Positions 53,073 to 62,852 are shown, numbered from the stretch's first letter. The stretch is 64,000 nucleotides of DNA from Gloeotrichia echinulata CP02 (GCA_038087035.1 CP051187.1:6702001-6766000); one strand, 5' to 3'. Notes: a model not told the origin generated them from the letters alone. Translations and numbers: made by a program.

Positions 53073-54263
53073 ATGAATTCAGCCGTAACCGCAAATCTTC
53101 AGGGAGAAAATTCTATCGGCGTGGAGGTGATATTTCAACTCCTATTCAAGGAGCTTAAACAGTCAACCAAAGCTTCGGAACAAAATTGCCACGATGTGGC
53201 AACACGTATTGCTGCCGAAGTCAACCGGATTTGCAGTGAGAGTAAACGTATCCAAGCTTCCGGTGCTGTGGAAAGTTCGGCTATGAGTTTAGCCCGACAT
53301 CGGCTGCAACAATGTCTCAGGTACTATGAGTTGGGTTCAAATCGCGGCCGGATAGAATTACACAGTACTCTAAGCGCTATAATCTATCGTTATATTAATC
53401 CTCCTCAGCGGCAGTTGAGCTATCAAGGAAGGTTGACCATAATCGAGGATTTCCTCCAGAGTTTTTATCTGGAAGCCTTAAACGCTTTCCGACGAGAAAA
53501 CGAACTAGTCCCAACCTATTGTCCCCAGAGTCTGCTGGAACTGGCAGAGTACATGGCCTTTACTGAACGCTATGGTAAACGCCGGATTCCCTTACCAGGT
53601 CGTCAGCAGCAGCTGATTATTCTCCGGGCACAAACTTTCTCGCAACACCAACCTCCAGAAACTAGCGTAGACATTGAACAAGCTGCAGAAGGTAGTGGTA
53701 ACGAAGCCGACGGTTCCTGGGAAGAACCAGCAGTTCACCAATTGCGTTCAGCGATGGCGACACAACCAGAACCTGAACTCGAAGAGGACACATTGCGTTC
53801 GGTGGTGATTGCGGAATTATTGGATTATCTTGAAAAACGCGAACAAACCGACTGCGCTGATTACTTCTCTCTCCGTCTTCAGGATATGTCGGCGCAGGAA
53901 ATTGAGTCAGTTTTGGGTTTAACCCCCCGCCAAAGGGATTATTTACAGCAGCGCTTTAAATATCATTTGATTCGCTTTGCCTTATTACATCGCTGGGAAT
54001 TGGTTCACGAGTGGCTGGAAGCCTCTCTGCACAGTAATTTGGGCTTGACTCCCCAGCAATGGCAAACATACACAGCGCAGCTAGATGATAAACAGCGGTC
54101 TTTACTAGAGTTGAAGCAACAAGGACTAGCTGACGAAAAAATAGCGAAAACTTTAGGATTATCCATAGCACAACTTCAAAAAAGGTGGTTTAAGATTCTT
54201 GAACAGGCTTGGGAAATTCGTAACTCTTTAGTGTCCGGATCAGGTGCATCTACTCATGAATAG
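53073..54263 (+). CDS. hetZ: Heterocyst differentiation regulator HetZ
   Basis: This 396-residue protein starts MNSAVTANLQGENSIGVEVIFQLLF and contains YRYINPPQRQLSYQGRLTII and ERYGKRRIPLPGRQQQLIILRAQ, the conserved core of HetZ. Two helix-turn-helix-like segments lie toward the C-terminus (MSAQEIESVLGLTPRQRDYLQQRF and GLADEKIAKTLGLSIAQLQKRW), resembling sigma region 4. HetZ is an early regulator of heterocyst differentiation, acts with HetR, and is directly controlled by it. An inverted repeat lies immediately before the start. Its stop overlaps the patU start by 8 bases, so the two are coupled. The presence of this gene marks the organism as a heterocyst former or close relative. Confidence 0.93.
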   Translation: MNSAVTANLQGENSIGVEVIFQLLFKELKQSTKASEQNCHDVATRIAAEVNRICSESKRIQASGAVESSAMSLARHRLQQCLRYYELGSNRGRIELHSTLSAIIYRYINPPQRQLSYQGRLTIIEDFLQSFYLEALNAFRRENELVPTYCPQSLLELAEYMAFTERYGKRRIPLPGRQQQLIILRAQTFSQHQPPETSVDIEQAAEGSGNEADGSWEEPAVHQLRSAMATQPEPELEEDTLRSVVIAELLDYLEKREQTDCADYFSLRLQDMSAQEIESVLGLTPRQRDYLQQRFKYHLIRFALLHRWELVHEWLEASLHSNLGLTPQQWQTYTAQLDDKQRSLLELKQQGLADEKIAKTLGLSIAQLQKRWFKILEQAWEIRNSLVSGSGASTHE

Positions 54264-55236
54264 TGACTCAGAATCCTTACAACACCAGTTACTTAGTTGG
54301 TTTTTGACAGATGATGTCACAAACTACGAGCGGCCCTCGGTAGACTGTGAGGAAATTGACGGGGTAAACAACCCTCTCAAGAAAGCAGCCGCATCAACCA
54401 GTGGCGAGCATGAGTTGGGAGGGAAACCCCAAACCTTTCAACTGGGAGAAATTCCTACTGTGCAAGAACGTTTCCAAGCCGTCCTCAAACGTCGGTTACA
54501 AGTCCAAATTCAAAACCACCCGCCTTTGTTTCCTTGGGAAACACAATTAATAGAATACCCTGACTACGTAGATGAGCCATCGATGACATTAGTTCGTACC
54601 TGGGGGTGGATGGCACAACAGTCAAAACTGAATTTGCCAATTACCCTACCGGAAAGAATTTTTCGGCAATTGCTGGAAAAATGTCAAGATATGATTACAT
54701 CTTCGCTACCATTAGGGGCAAAATTAGTTCAGGTGGTGGATAGCTGTTTCCCTAACGAAACTCAAACTCTCAACGACCTAGCTGGATTGGTGCTAAGAAG
54801 TACTTATCGCTCTGTAGATGGGCTGGAAGCTATGCCTAATCTTCAGGGAGATTTTTCGTCTTTACAACAACGTCAACAAATGGCGTTGTCGCTGCTAGCT
54901 GCTAAACAACTACTAGAAACCCTGACTTTGCGACTTTCACCAGTTAATCCAGTGGCTGAAAGACAATGGCTCACGAGCGCGGGTGATTTGACGATAAAAG
55001 TAGAATACCAGTCTCAAATTCAGGACAAGAAACTCTGTGTTCAGGCTCAATTACCCACTCAAGGGATTTTGAAGCTTCAGGGCAATGGGACTCAAGCAAC
55101 AGCACAGTCTTTCGGTGCAGGAAGCATGAGTGTAGAATTAGATTGCACCGCATTTAATCACACTTATACTCTGTCCGTAGATTTTCCCGAAATAGATCAG
55201 GAACCGCTGTTGTTCGTGATTAATCTCAGGATGTAG
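54256..55236 (+). CDS. patU: Heterocyst pattern protein PatU (unsplit)
   Basis: From the ATG at 54256 the protein has 326 residues. The N-terminal part (LQHQLLSWFLTDD) corresponds to the small PatU5 and the C-terminal part (from about FPWETQLIEYPDYVDEP to the end FVINLRM) to PatU3. In Anabaena PCC 7120 these are two separate genes following hetZ; here they form one continuous frame, as in Nostoc punctiforme. PatU3 interacts genetically and physically with HetZ in spacing heterocysts. The start overlaps the hetZ stop by 8 bases. GTG 54244 is an alternative start. No known catalytic motif is present. Confidence 0.9.
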   Translation: MNSDSESLQHQLLSWFLTDDVTNYERPSVDCEEIDGVNNPLKKAAASTSGEHELGGKPQTFQLGEIPTVQERFQAVLKRRLQVQIQNHPPLFPWETQLIEYPDYVDEPSMTLVRTWGWMAQQSKLNLPITLPERIFRQLLEKCQDMITSSLPLGAKLVQVVDSCFPNETQTLNDLAGLVLRSTYRSVDGLEAMPNLQGDFSSLQQRQQMALSLLAAKQLLETLTLRLSPVNPVAERQWLTSAGDLTIKVEYQSQIQDKKLCVQAQLPTQGILKLQGNGTQATAQSFGAGSMSVELDCTAFNHTYTLSVDFPEIDQEPLLFVINLRM

Positions 55237-55390
55237 GCGAGATTACCATCGCTAGCACTTGATGTAGATAAACGCTGATGAGATGAAGAAGATTATCCTG
55301 GTTTTTTCGCTAATCCTTTTTTTTAATAAGCGGTCATTAGGGCGTCTGCGATCACCCACTATCAGGACGATAGCTGCACAAGATGTGTAG

Positions 55391-56752
55391 ACTGCTACAT
55401 AAAAGCTGGACAAATCCAGACATTACTTGACGTTTCAACGGGAGCATGGGAGCGGCTATCCCTTAACGTCCAGGCACGGTTTAGCCCTCCGTGCATATTT
55501 TTCGAGATTTTTAGACGCATTTAAATCTCGGTCTTGGGTATGATGACATTTTTTACATTCGTAAACCCGCTGTGATAGACTAATTTCTTGAATTTCTCCA
55601 CAATTTGCACAAGTTTTACTAGATGGGTAAAATCTATCGACAAATATGACAGTTCCACCATATCTAATTACTTTATATTCTACTTGTCTGCGGAATTCAT
55701 AAAAATTGGCATCGCTGACAGCACCGGCTAATTTATGATTTTTCAACATCCCCGAAGTATTCAAATCCTCCAAAGCAACAACTGCGTGGTTTTTGCAGAT
55801 AAATGTAGTTGCTTTATGAGTCGCATCTTTCCGTATATTAGTAATACGTCGATGCAGTTTAGATATTCTCAACTTTTGTTTTTTATAACGATTACTCCCT
55901 TTGATTTTCCTTGTAAGTTGACGTTGTAATCTTGTTAACTTGCTCCTGGCACTTTTTAAAGCTTTCGGATTAACAAAAATCACTCCTGTTGATAAGGTAG
56001 CTAAGGTTTTTATCCCTAAATCAACCCCGATATAATCATGTTCTTTAGGAGTGATTTCGGGGGAGATTTCATAAGAACAAGAAATATACCAATCTCCCGC
56101 CGATTGAGATATAGTAACCTTTGTGGTCGTGGTGTGAGGTAAAGATTCATAAGTTGAAACCCAGCCAATGGTGGGTAATTTAATGCGGTTACCACCGATA
56201 TTTATTGGTTTACCACCCGCATTAATTGTAAAACTCTCATTTCTGCCTTTTCTTTTAAACTTGGGATATTCTGCACGTTTACAAAAGAAGTTCTTAAAAG
56301 CTTTCCCTAAATTATCAAAAGCAAATTCCGTGACTTTTTGACAAATACCTGGTTCTTTAATCCAAGTCAAAACTGGCTTGACTTGATTATTAAAGAACTT
56401 TTTCAAAATCAAGTGATTGGGTTGATATCCAGATTGATACAATGCTTGCCATGTCGCGAGTCCCCAATTGTATGTAAATCGGGATATGCCAGCGTGTTTT
56501 GACATCAGAATTTTCTGGTCAGCAGTCAATTTTAACTTGGTTTTGATGGAAGTCAGTAACACAAATTTACTTGTAAGGCAAGCTTTTCAAATCATCACAT
56601 AAATAGTACAGGTGGGTCTAGAAGGTTTATGTAAATTTTCTTGAAACATGTGGTGACAGAAGCCCCCAGAGCGCATAGGATTTGCACCATACGCGCATAA
56701 GGTTTATGGTACGGTTTGTAAATAAATGTCCGTGGAAGTCCAGCAAATACTT
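55391..56752 (-). mobile_element. Solo tnpB element, copy B (IS200/IS605-like)
   Basis: This inverted relative of the element at 1-1362 has its right end at 55391 (ACTGCTACAT) with a hairpin CTGGA-CAAA-TCCAG at 55406-55419. Similarity on the left side continues to about 56752. The left hairpin around GCGCGTA / TATGCGC is kept by a G:T pair although its bases differ from copy A. No tnpA is present. Confidence 0.75.
55456..56562 (-). CDS. tnpB: TnpB, RNA-guided nuclease, copy B
   Basis: This 368-residue protein differs from copy A at 17 positions by my reading (about 95% identical). All RuvC residues (VGVDLG-type Asp181, Glu265, DRDLNAS) and the four zinc cysteines are kept. Most changes are conservative (Ile/Val, Asp/Glu, Ala/Ser), which suggests selection or recent spread. 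The GTG start matches copy A. It lies 220 bases after patU, in convergent orientation to it. The element's guide RNA would come from the sequence at about 55391-55550, transcribed leftward. Confidence 0.93.
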   Translation of the reverse strand: MLLTSIKTKLKLTADQKILMSKHAGISRFTYNWGLATWQALYQSGYQPNHLILKKFFNNQVKPVLTWIKEPGICQKVTEFAFDNLGKAFKNFFCKRAEYPKFKRKGRNESFTINAGGKPINIGGNRIKLPTIGWVSTYESLPHTTTTKVTISQSAGDWYISCSYEISPEITPKEHDYIGVDLGIKTLATLSTGVIFVNPKALKSARSKLTRLQRQLTRKIKGSNRYKKQKLRISKLHRRITNIRKDATHKATTFICKNHAVVALEDLNTSGMLKNHKLAGAVSDANFYEFRRQVEYKVIRYGGTVIFVDRFYPSSKTCANCGEIQEISLSQRVYECKKCHHTQDRDLNASKNLEKYARRAKPCLDVKG

Positions 56753-56958
56753 AACTAGGAGGTTACTCCTATAGATATCCGGCAGGTATATTACTACCTT
56801 ATTCAGGGAATTGCCAGAGAATCAGGGTATTCCCGTACACTTGCGGATGAAGGTTTCTCGCAGAGTAGGCTAAAGTAGCAGCACAAGACAGGGCAGTAGG
56901 GTTTTATCCCTAGCATGATGTCCGAAACGTCTCAATTACCGCTTTGCTTACAGTTGAA

Positions 56959-59292
56959 ATGTTGAACTTGTCCAGGATGAATCGGATTTGGCGTCTACCT
57001 GAGGGTCATTACTGGCGACAAAGTAGACAGGGATCGCCTTTAATAGAAGTAGAAGACTCAATTACCTTACGTTTGCTAGTGCTAGCGTTGGTAATCATGG
57101 GGATTGTGGCGACGGATATTGCTGCACAGACTCTATTCAGTCTTTGGGCAATACCACTGAGTATGGGGGGTGCGATTTGGAGTTATTACCGTCGTCGCGA
57201 TGCCAATGTGACAATCAAATTTTGCATCGCCCTAGGAATGTTAGTAGCACTGGGTGCTTTCTTTGGGCGGATATTCGGCGAATTGAATGATACACGCCTG
57301 GGTCTAGCAGAGTTATTAATTCAACTACAGGTACTCCACAGTTTTGATACACCCCGGCGCAAAGATTTGGGGTACTCAATTGTGATTGGGCTGATTTTAC
57401 TAGGGGTCGCAGCCACGCTGAGTCAAACGTTAGGATTTGCACCTGTGCTGCTGTTATTTTTAGCGATCGCCCTACCAACCTTAGTTCTAGATTACCGCTC
57501 ACGACTCGGCTTGGACAAGCTCAAAGTCAAACAACAAAAGGTAAAAGAAACAAAGTTATCTTCTCTTTTACCTTTTTATTTGTTACTGTTTACTGTTATA
57601 ATTAGTCTGGGACTGGCAATTTTTGCGATTCTGCCCCGATTCCCTGGCTATCAACTACGGACATTTCCCGTAAGTTCTCCAATTCAAGTCAAAGGGGGGT
57701 TTACAGGACGTAGCATCATCAATCCAGGTTATGTCCGCCAAGGTAATGCCAATAATCAAGGTAGTGGTAAAAATGGACAAAGCCCAGCAGGCAAACCAGG
57801 AAGTCTAGATAATAGCTTTTATTACGGCTTTAATAGCCAGATGAATCAAAACCTGCGGGGAGAGATGAAACCCAAGGTAGTAATGCGGGTGCGATCGCAG
57901 GCAGAAGGTTTTTGGCGAGTTTTGGCATTTGACCGCTATACTGGTAAAGGATGGGAAATTTCGCGCAATGAGCAGGTTACGACCCTCAAGCGAGCGCCTT
58001 GGTCTTACCAAATTTATCTTTCCCCACCACCCATAGCTGGTAAAACCCAAGAAGTAGTGCAAACTTATACAATAGTGTCAGATTTGCCTAACCTGATTCC
58101 CGCAATGGCTGCTCCCAAGGAAATTTACTTTCCCACACCAATCATCGCTGTAGATCAAGAAGACGGGTTGCGATCGCCTGTAGAATTATCTGAAGACCTT
58201 ACCTACACAATCATTTCCGAAGTACCATACCGCGATCGCACCTTGTTACGCCAAGTTTCTACTAAATATCCCTCAAACATTAAAAATCATTATTTACAAA
58301 TCCCTCCAGAAATTGCGGAAAAAGTCAGACAACGTACCAAAGAAATCCTCGCTGACTACAATCAACAACTGGTATGGAAATCTGACAAAACCCTGAATTC
58401 AACCTATGAAACGGCGCTTTATCTGGCTCAGTACCTGAAGCAACATTATTCACTCCCCCAAAATCCCTTAGAACTGCCTTTTTTGAGTGATAAAGATGAC
58501 TTGGTAGAGGCGTTTCTGTTTAAGTATAAAGGCGGATATGCAGACCACTTCTCCACAGTTCTCACAGTGATGCTGCGTTCCATTGGTATCCCAGCGCGGT
58601 TAGTAGCCGGATTTGGTCCTGGCGAGTTTAATCCATTTACGGGGATGTATGTTGTCCGCAACACCGACGCTTACGCGATGACCGAAGTATATTTTCCCGA
58701 TAATGGCTGGTTTACCTTTGACCCAATTCCCGGACATCCGCTAATACCCCCCTCTATCGAAGATACTCAAACCTTTAGCGTCCTGCGTCAATTTTGGCAC
58801 TGGGTGGCTGGATGGCTACCCTCACCAGTCACAGGGTTGCTGAATAATGTATTTGGGACAATATTTAGCTGGATAACCAGAGCGATCGCTTGGTTTTTCG
58901 CGTTATTCACGCAGGGTTGGCTAGGTGTATTAACTGGCTTAATTGTAGGAACGACCACCGCTTTCTTTAGTTGGCTGGGTTGGGAACAGTGGCGAAACTG
59001 GCGCAACCAAAGGCGGTTGCGGAAATTACCACCAATGGAAAGCCTGTATCAACAAATGCTGCAATGGGTAGCCCAAAAGGGATTGGCTAAACATCAAGCC
59101 CAAACACCTTTAGAATATGCCAGAGTATCATATCAGCATCATTCACCAGCAACCGCCGAGGTCATAGACGAGATTAGCCAAGCCTATGTTAGCTGGCGTT
59201 ATGGTGGTCATACACCAGACTTAAAGCAACTGCGACAAAAATGGGAAGAACTGAAAAAGAAGACAGGCGATCGCAATTTGCGTTATCTGTAG
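56959..59292 (+). CDS. TgpA-like membrane protein with transglutaminase fold (catalytic residues missing)
   Basis: About six membrane helices fill residues 35-215 (DUF3488-like part). A large extracytoplasmic transglutaminase-like domain follows (about 280-610), then further helices near residues 650-690 and a cytoplasmic DUF4129-like tail (EYARVSYQHHSPATAEVIDEISQAYVSWRYGG). In active relatives the core reads GYCEHFAS and later DAHAW; here they read GYADHFST and DAYAMTEVYFP. The nucleophilic Cys and the catalytic His are therefore replaced, although FDPIPG is kept. The protein is probably structural or binding rather than enzymatic. Starts at 56944 (TTG), 56959 (ATG) and 56977 (ATG) are possible. 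Confidence 0.85.
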   Translation: MLNLSRMNRIWRLPEGHYWRQSRQGSPLIEVEDSITLRLLVLALVIMGIVATDIAAQTLFSLWAIPLSMGGAIWSYYRRRDANVTIKFCIALGMLVALGAFFGRIFGELNDTRLGLAELLIQLQVLHSFDTPRRKDLGYSIVIGLILLGVAATLSQTLGFAPVLLLFLAIALPTLVLDYRSRLGLDKLKVKQQKVKETKLSSLLPFYLLLFTVIISLGLAIFAILPRFPGYQLRTFPVSSPIQVKGGFTGRSIINPGYVRQGNANNQGSGKNGQSPAGKPGSLDNSFYYGFNSQMNQNLRGEMKPKVVMRVRSQAEGFWRVLAFDRYTGKGWEISRNEQVTTLKRAPWSYQIYLSPPPIAGKTQEVVQTYTIVSDLPNLIPAMAAPKEIYFPTPIIAVDQEDGLRSPVELSEDLTYTIISEVPYRDRTLLRQVSTKYPSNIKNHYLQIPPEIAEKVRQRTKEILADYNQQLVWKSDKTLNSTYETALYLAQYLKQHYSLPQNPLELPFLSDKDDLVEAFLFKYKGGYADHFSTVLTVMLRSIGIPARLVAGFGPGEFNPFTGMYVVRNTDAYAMTEVYFPDNGWFTFDPIPGHPLIPPSIEDTQTFSVLRQFWHWVAGWLPSPVTGLLNNVFGTIFSWITRAIAWFFALFTQGWLGVLTGLIVGTTTAFFSWLGWEQWRNWRNQRRLRKLPPMESLYQQMLQWVAQKGLAKHQAQTPLEYARVSYQHHSPATAEVIDEISQAYVSWRYGGHTPDLKQLRQKWEELKKKTGDRNLRYL

Positions 59293-59835
59293 GGGCGCAA
59301 GGCCTAGATCCCCTACACAATCTATCAGGCGATCGCAATTTGCGTTAGCAAGAAAGGCAGAAGGCAGAGGGCAGGAGCAATACTGCTCGGTTAACGAATT
59401 TCTTGGTTGAGGCAAGCAGGGGGAGCAGGGGGAGAAATGGAGGCTGGCGTTGAGTTTTGCCTCCCCTGCTTCCCCTGCCTCCCATGCCTCCCCTGCAAAT
59501 CCTACGCAGTATTGAGGGCAGGAGGCAGAAGGAATACTGCCCTCTGCCTTCTGCCGCGACCAAAGGGAGCAAGGGTTTAAGCCCCACTCCAAAATCTCTG
59601 ATTTGGTGTCCCGCAATCAGTGTAGGTCTGTTCGCGGAGCGTCTCCCCTTGGGAGAAGCCTACACTGTATTGCAACCTTCTGCCTTCTGCCTCCTGCCTC
59701 CTGCCTTCTTTACTATTACTTCTTTATCCCCCATCGGTAAATCTTTGACTAAATGGCTTTGATTCTGGTTAAGAGGACTGAAAGCCCAATTATTTTGAGG
59801 TCAAAAATATCATATTGTTTGGTTTGAGTCGTAGT
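59293..59835. repeat. Repeat-dense intergenic region
   Basis: It contains a degraded GGGGCGCAAGGC palindrome at 59291-59317 and an exact duplicate of GGCGATCGCAATTTGCGTTA across the gene end (59267 and 59330). It also has GGCAGAAGGCAGAGG-type heptamers (about 59355-59720) and a 9-bp inverted repeat CAGTGTAGG...CCTACACTG at about 59619-59668. Apparent frames on either strand follow these repeats and are not genes. Confidence 0.8.
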
Positions 59836-60084
59836 TTATGCGTAAAGGTGCAAGATGTGAAGATCCTGCTCAAAACACCGCAGATGGGGAAATTCTTCTT
59901 TGTGTTCGGCTAACCATTCCAATGTGCCATCAGTAGAACCATCATCGACTAAGACAATTTCATAACCAGTAATTGGAGTATTAGTTGCCAACTCCTGCAC
60001 CTCTAAGGCGCGGAGAGATTTTTCCAAAATCGGTAGACGATTATAAGTCGGTATTACAACGCTAAAATACACAATCTCACCCAC
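59836..60084 (-). pseudogene. Glycosyltransferase family 2 fragment
   Basis: The 82-residue frame starts normally (MGEIVYFSVVIPTYNRLPILEKSLRAL) and includes the GT-A nucleotide-binding motif EIVLVDDGSTDGTLEWL, ending at RCFEQD. It then reads into DLHILHLYA and stops. A family member should continue for another 200 or more residues, so the gene is truncated at its 3' end near a repeat-rich segment. It is unlikely to be active. Confidence 0.82.
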
Positions 60085-60309
60085 AACAATAAAATATTAC
60101 CCATTTCCAGGATAGGACAGTCGGGAGCTTGGCACGGTTCCTGGCGCTACTCTGGTTACTGCTACCACCCCATCGCCTCAAGTGTTAAGTTTTAGCCCAA
60201 ATTTGTATCAAACGTATTACAAAATTTGATTATTATTTTCAATTTAGGTATATATCTTCATGTTGTAAAAAACATATTTTTTTTTGAAAAAAAATATTTA
60301 TTGATTTCA

Positions 60310-60340
60310 ATTAACCACTGTATAACCTAACGTTAATCCT
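60310..60340 (+). promoter_or_regulatory. Pho-box-like direct repeats upstream of the phoX gene
   Basis: Three 8-bp units with 3-base spacers lie in phase at 11-base intervals: ATTAACCA (60310), TATAACCT (60321) and GTTAATCC (60332). The known cyanobacterial Pho box consists of direct repeats close to CTTAACCT separated by 3 bases and bound by SphR/PhoB. The site lies about 230 bases before the phosphatase gene. Confidence 0.6.
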
Positions 60341-60568
60341 CATTGCCTAGATTAATGAAAACTTCATTACTTGTGTAGTTTGAGCAGAATAAATTCAGCC
60401 GTAACTGCTTATTATATGTAGCTTATAGGCTGTTAAAAGATGTAGAAATGCTCAATCATTATTTGGGTGATTTCTGTAAATCTGTAGGGTTTTTCTTTCG
60501 TTAGATTGCTCCTGTCATTAAGAGATTAACCAAAAGTAATTTCGTAACCATCAAATGGAGTACCCAGA

Positions 60569-62728
60569 ATGAAAGGTTCACATCATCCCAAGAATGATGT
60601 CACAATCAACCCATCCGGTAACGAGTCAATTCGTGATGTGATTGAGCGTGTCGGTATCAAACGTCGGCGCTTCATTATGACGGCTGTGGGTACTTCAGTA
60701 CTCACTGTCCTAGGTGATGTTTCCATCAATGGCTTCCTGCAAACTGTCGAGGCCGCCCCAATTCCCGCCGGACCAGGATTTCGTGGCATTGGCTTTGAAA
60801 GCATACCACCGAATTTGCTCAACCCAGCTACCGGACTCCTGCAAAAAGACCTTGTGAGTGTTCCTCAAGGTTACAAGGCTGAGGTACTGGTTGCTTGGGG
60901 AGACCCAATTATGCCAGGCGCTCCCAACTGGGCTTCAGATGCTTCCCAGGACGCTGCAGCCCAGGAGAAGCAGTATGGTATGCACTCTGATGGTATGCAC
61001 TTCTTCCCAATTCCTGGACGCCAGTTTTTAAACCGGGCATCAACAACATCGGCGCCAGGACCGACATATAATAGTGGGTTGCTGTGCGTCAACCATGAGT
61101 ACACCGAAGAATCGATCCTTCATGGTTCCCAAGGTCTCAGCCCAGTCACAATTGCCAAGGTACGCAAATCTCAGGCTGCTCACGGCGTGTCTGTTTTTGA
61201 AGTATCCAAGACAAGATTTGGCAACAGATGGAGTGTTGAGCGCAATTCCCGTTATGGTCGCCGCATCACAGCTAATACCGAGATGCGAGTTTCTGGACCA
61301 GCAGCAGGCGACGCACTATTGAAATCGAAGAAGTTTAACATCACACCCACAGGTTCAGTAGAAATCGGTGTAAATGATGGCTTCACTGCCTACGGTACAC
61401 TCAACAACTGCGCTAATGGCTATACCCCTTGGGGTACTTACCTGACTTGTGAAGAAAACTGGAACGCCTACTTCGCCAACTCTAATGCTACAGAAGTAGT
61501 TGCCACCCCAGGTCTGGAGAGCAAGACTGCTGATATCCGGGCTTCACAGAGACGATACGGCATCGGTTCAGGGTCTGGCTATGGCTGGCCTACTGTTGAT
61601 GCACGTTTTGATGCTTTTAACAACCCCCTCGAACCTCATTTATTCGGCTGGGTGGTGGAAATTGACCCATACAATCCCGACAGCAAACCAGTTAAGCGCA
61701 CTGGGCTAGGTCGGTTTAAGCATGAAAGCGCTCAGTATGTGCTGGATGACAACAACCGTGTTGCTATCTATATGGGCGACGACGAGCGCAACGAGTACAT
61801 CTACAAGTTCGTTTGCACCAATCCCTTCAATACCAGATTTATTAGCGCTAACCGTGACCTACTGGATGATGGTATTTTATACGTTGCCAAATTTAATGAC
61901 AATGGCACCGGTCAGTGGATTCCTCTAGTCTATGGTCAGAACGGTTTGACACCTCAGAATGGTTTCAATAACCAGGCGGAAGTGCTGATCAAGACCAGAC
62001 AAGCAGCAGATCGAGTTGGCGCAACCATGATGGACCGCCCAGAGTGGACTGCTGTACGTCCTCGGATCAATGGATTCAATGAGATTGAGGTCTACTGCAC
62101 GTTAACAAACAATAGTCGTCGCGGTACAACCCCAGCTTCTTCAAACAATCAAGACGGTACAACATCTGCAGGTTCTGCACGTCCGGCTGTGGATGGTGCT
62201 AACCCACGTGCTAATAACCTTTACGGTCACATCATCCGCTGGCGTGAAGATGGACGCACCGTTACAGCTACCACCTTTACTTGGGATCTTTTCGTTGAGT
62301 GCGGCGACAAACTCGACCCAGATACCAATCATAAGGGTAACATTAACGGCGACGACCTTGGCGCACCAGATGGTCTGTGGTTCGACGACTTCGGCCGCCT
62401 CTGGATTCAAACCGACCAAGCAGGTGATGGTAAAGGTGATTGGACAAACATTGGTGGTAATACCATGTCCTGTGCTGACCCCAACACTAAGCAGATTCGG
62501 CGCTTCCTGACTAGCCCAACAGACTGCGAGGTAACTGGTGTTACTAGTACACCCGATGGCAAAACCATGTTCATTAATATCCAGCACCCTGGTGATGGTG
62601 GAACTACTGCAAATCCGACTCTAACCAGCAACTGGCCTTTCAGTCAAGGTTATGGCCTCCAAGGACGCCCCCGCTCTGCAACGGTCGTCATTACCCGCGA
62701 TGACGGCGGTATCATTGGTGGACTGTAA
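60569..62728 (+). CDS. phoX: PhoX-family (DUF839) alkaline phosphatase, Tat-exported
   Basis: This 719-residue protein carries a twin-arginine signal (KRRRFIMTAVGTSVLTVLG, residues about 31-50). A DUF839 domain follows, including GMHSDGMHFFP, LLCVNHEYTEESI, YLTCEENWNAYF and GRFKHESAQYV. PhoX enzymes are calcium/iron-dependent phosphatases folded in the cytoplasm and exported folded through Tat. They release phosphate from organic esters when phosphate is scarce. The His and Glu residues in these motifs are the likely metal ligands. A Pho-box-like repeat lies upstream. The length fits cyanobacterial PhoX. Substrate range is inferred. Confidence 0.87.
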   Translation: MKGSHHPKNDVTINPSGNESIRDVIERVGIKRRRFIMTAVGTSVLTVLGDVSINGFLQTVEAAPIPAGPGFRGIGFESIPPNLLNPATGLLQKDLVSVPQGYKAEVLVAWGDPIMPGAPNWASDASQDAAAQEKQYGMHSDGMHFFPIPGRQFLNRASTTSAPGPTYNSGLLCVNHEYTEESILHGSQGLSPVTIAKVRKSQAAHGVSVFEVSKTRFGNRWSVERNSRYGRRITANTEMRVSGPAAGDALLKSKKFNITPTGSVEIGVNDGFTAYGTLNNCANGYTPWGTYLTCEENWNAYFANSNATEVVATPGLESKTADIRASQRRYGIGSGSGYGWPTVDARFDAFNNPLEPHLFGWVVEIDPYNPDSKPVKRTGLGRFKHESAQYVLDDNNRVAIYMGDDERNEYIYKFVCTNPFNTRFISANRDLLDDGILYVAKFNDNGTGQWIPLVYGQNGLTPQNGFNNQAEVLIKTRQAADRVGATMMDRPEWTAVRPRINGFNEIEVYCTLTNNSRRGTTPASSNNQDGTTSAGSARPAVDGANPRANNLYGHIIRWREDGRTVTATTFTWDLFVECGDKLDPDTNHKGNINGDDLGAPDGLWFDDFGRLWIQTDQAGDGKGDWTNIGGNTMSCADPNTKQIRRFLTSPTDCEVTGVTSTPDGKTMFINIQHPGDGGTTANPTLTSNWPFSQGYGLQGRPRSATVVITRDDGGIIGGL

Positions 62729-62740
62729 ACACAGTTTTAT

Positions 62741-62852
62741 CTAGTACTCTGTCAAGATAAAAATGATGGACTGTAGTGCGGGCATCTTGCCCGCGTGAGC
62801 GAGACGCTCACACTACCAAAAATCCCTCAAAACAAAATTGACAGACTACTAG
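62741..62852 (-). mobile_element. 112-bp MITE-like element, complete copy
   Basis: The ends CTAGTACTCTGTCAA and (inverted) TTGACAGACTACTAG frame two perfect hairpins (GCGGGCA-TCT-TGCCCGC and GTGAGCG-AGA-CGCTCAC, both on this strand) and an AT-rich tail. It is the same length as the copy at 43842-43953. It lies 13 bases after the phoX stop and may affect its message end. Confidence 0.85.

Noticed and set aside
59221..59762. Several frames on both strands after the transglutaminase-like gene
   Set aside because: They translate CTGCCTC/GGCAGAA repeats and have Pro/Ser-rich, low-complexity products.
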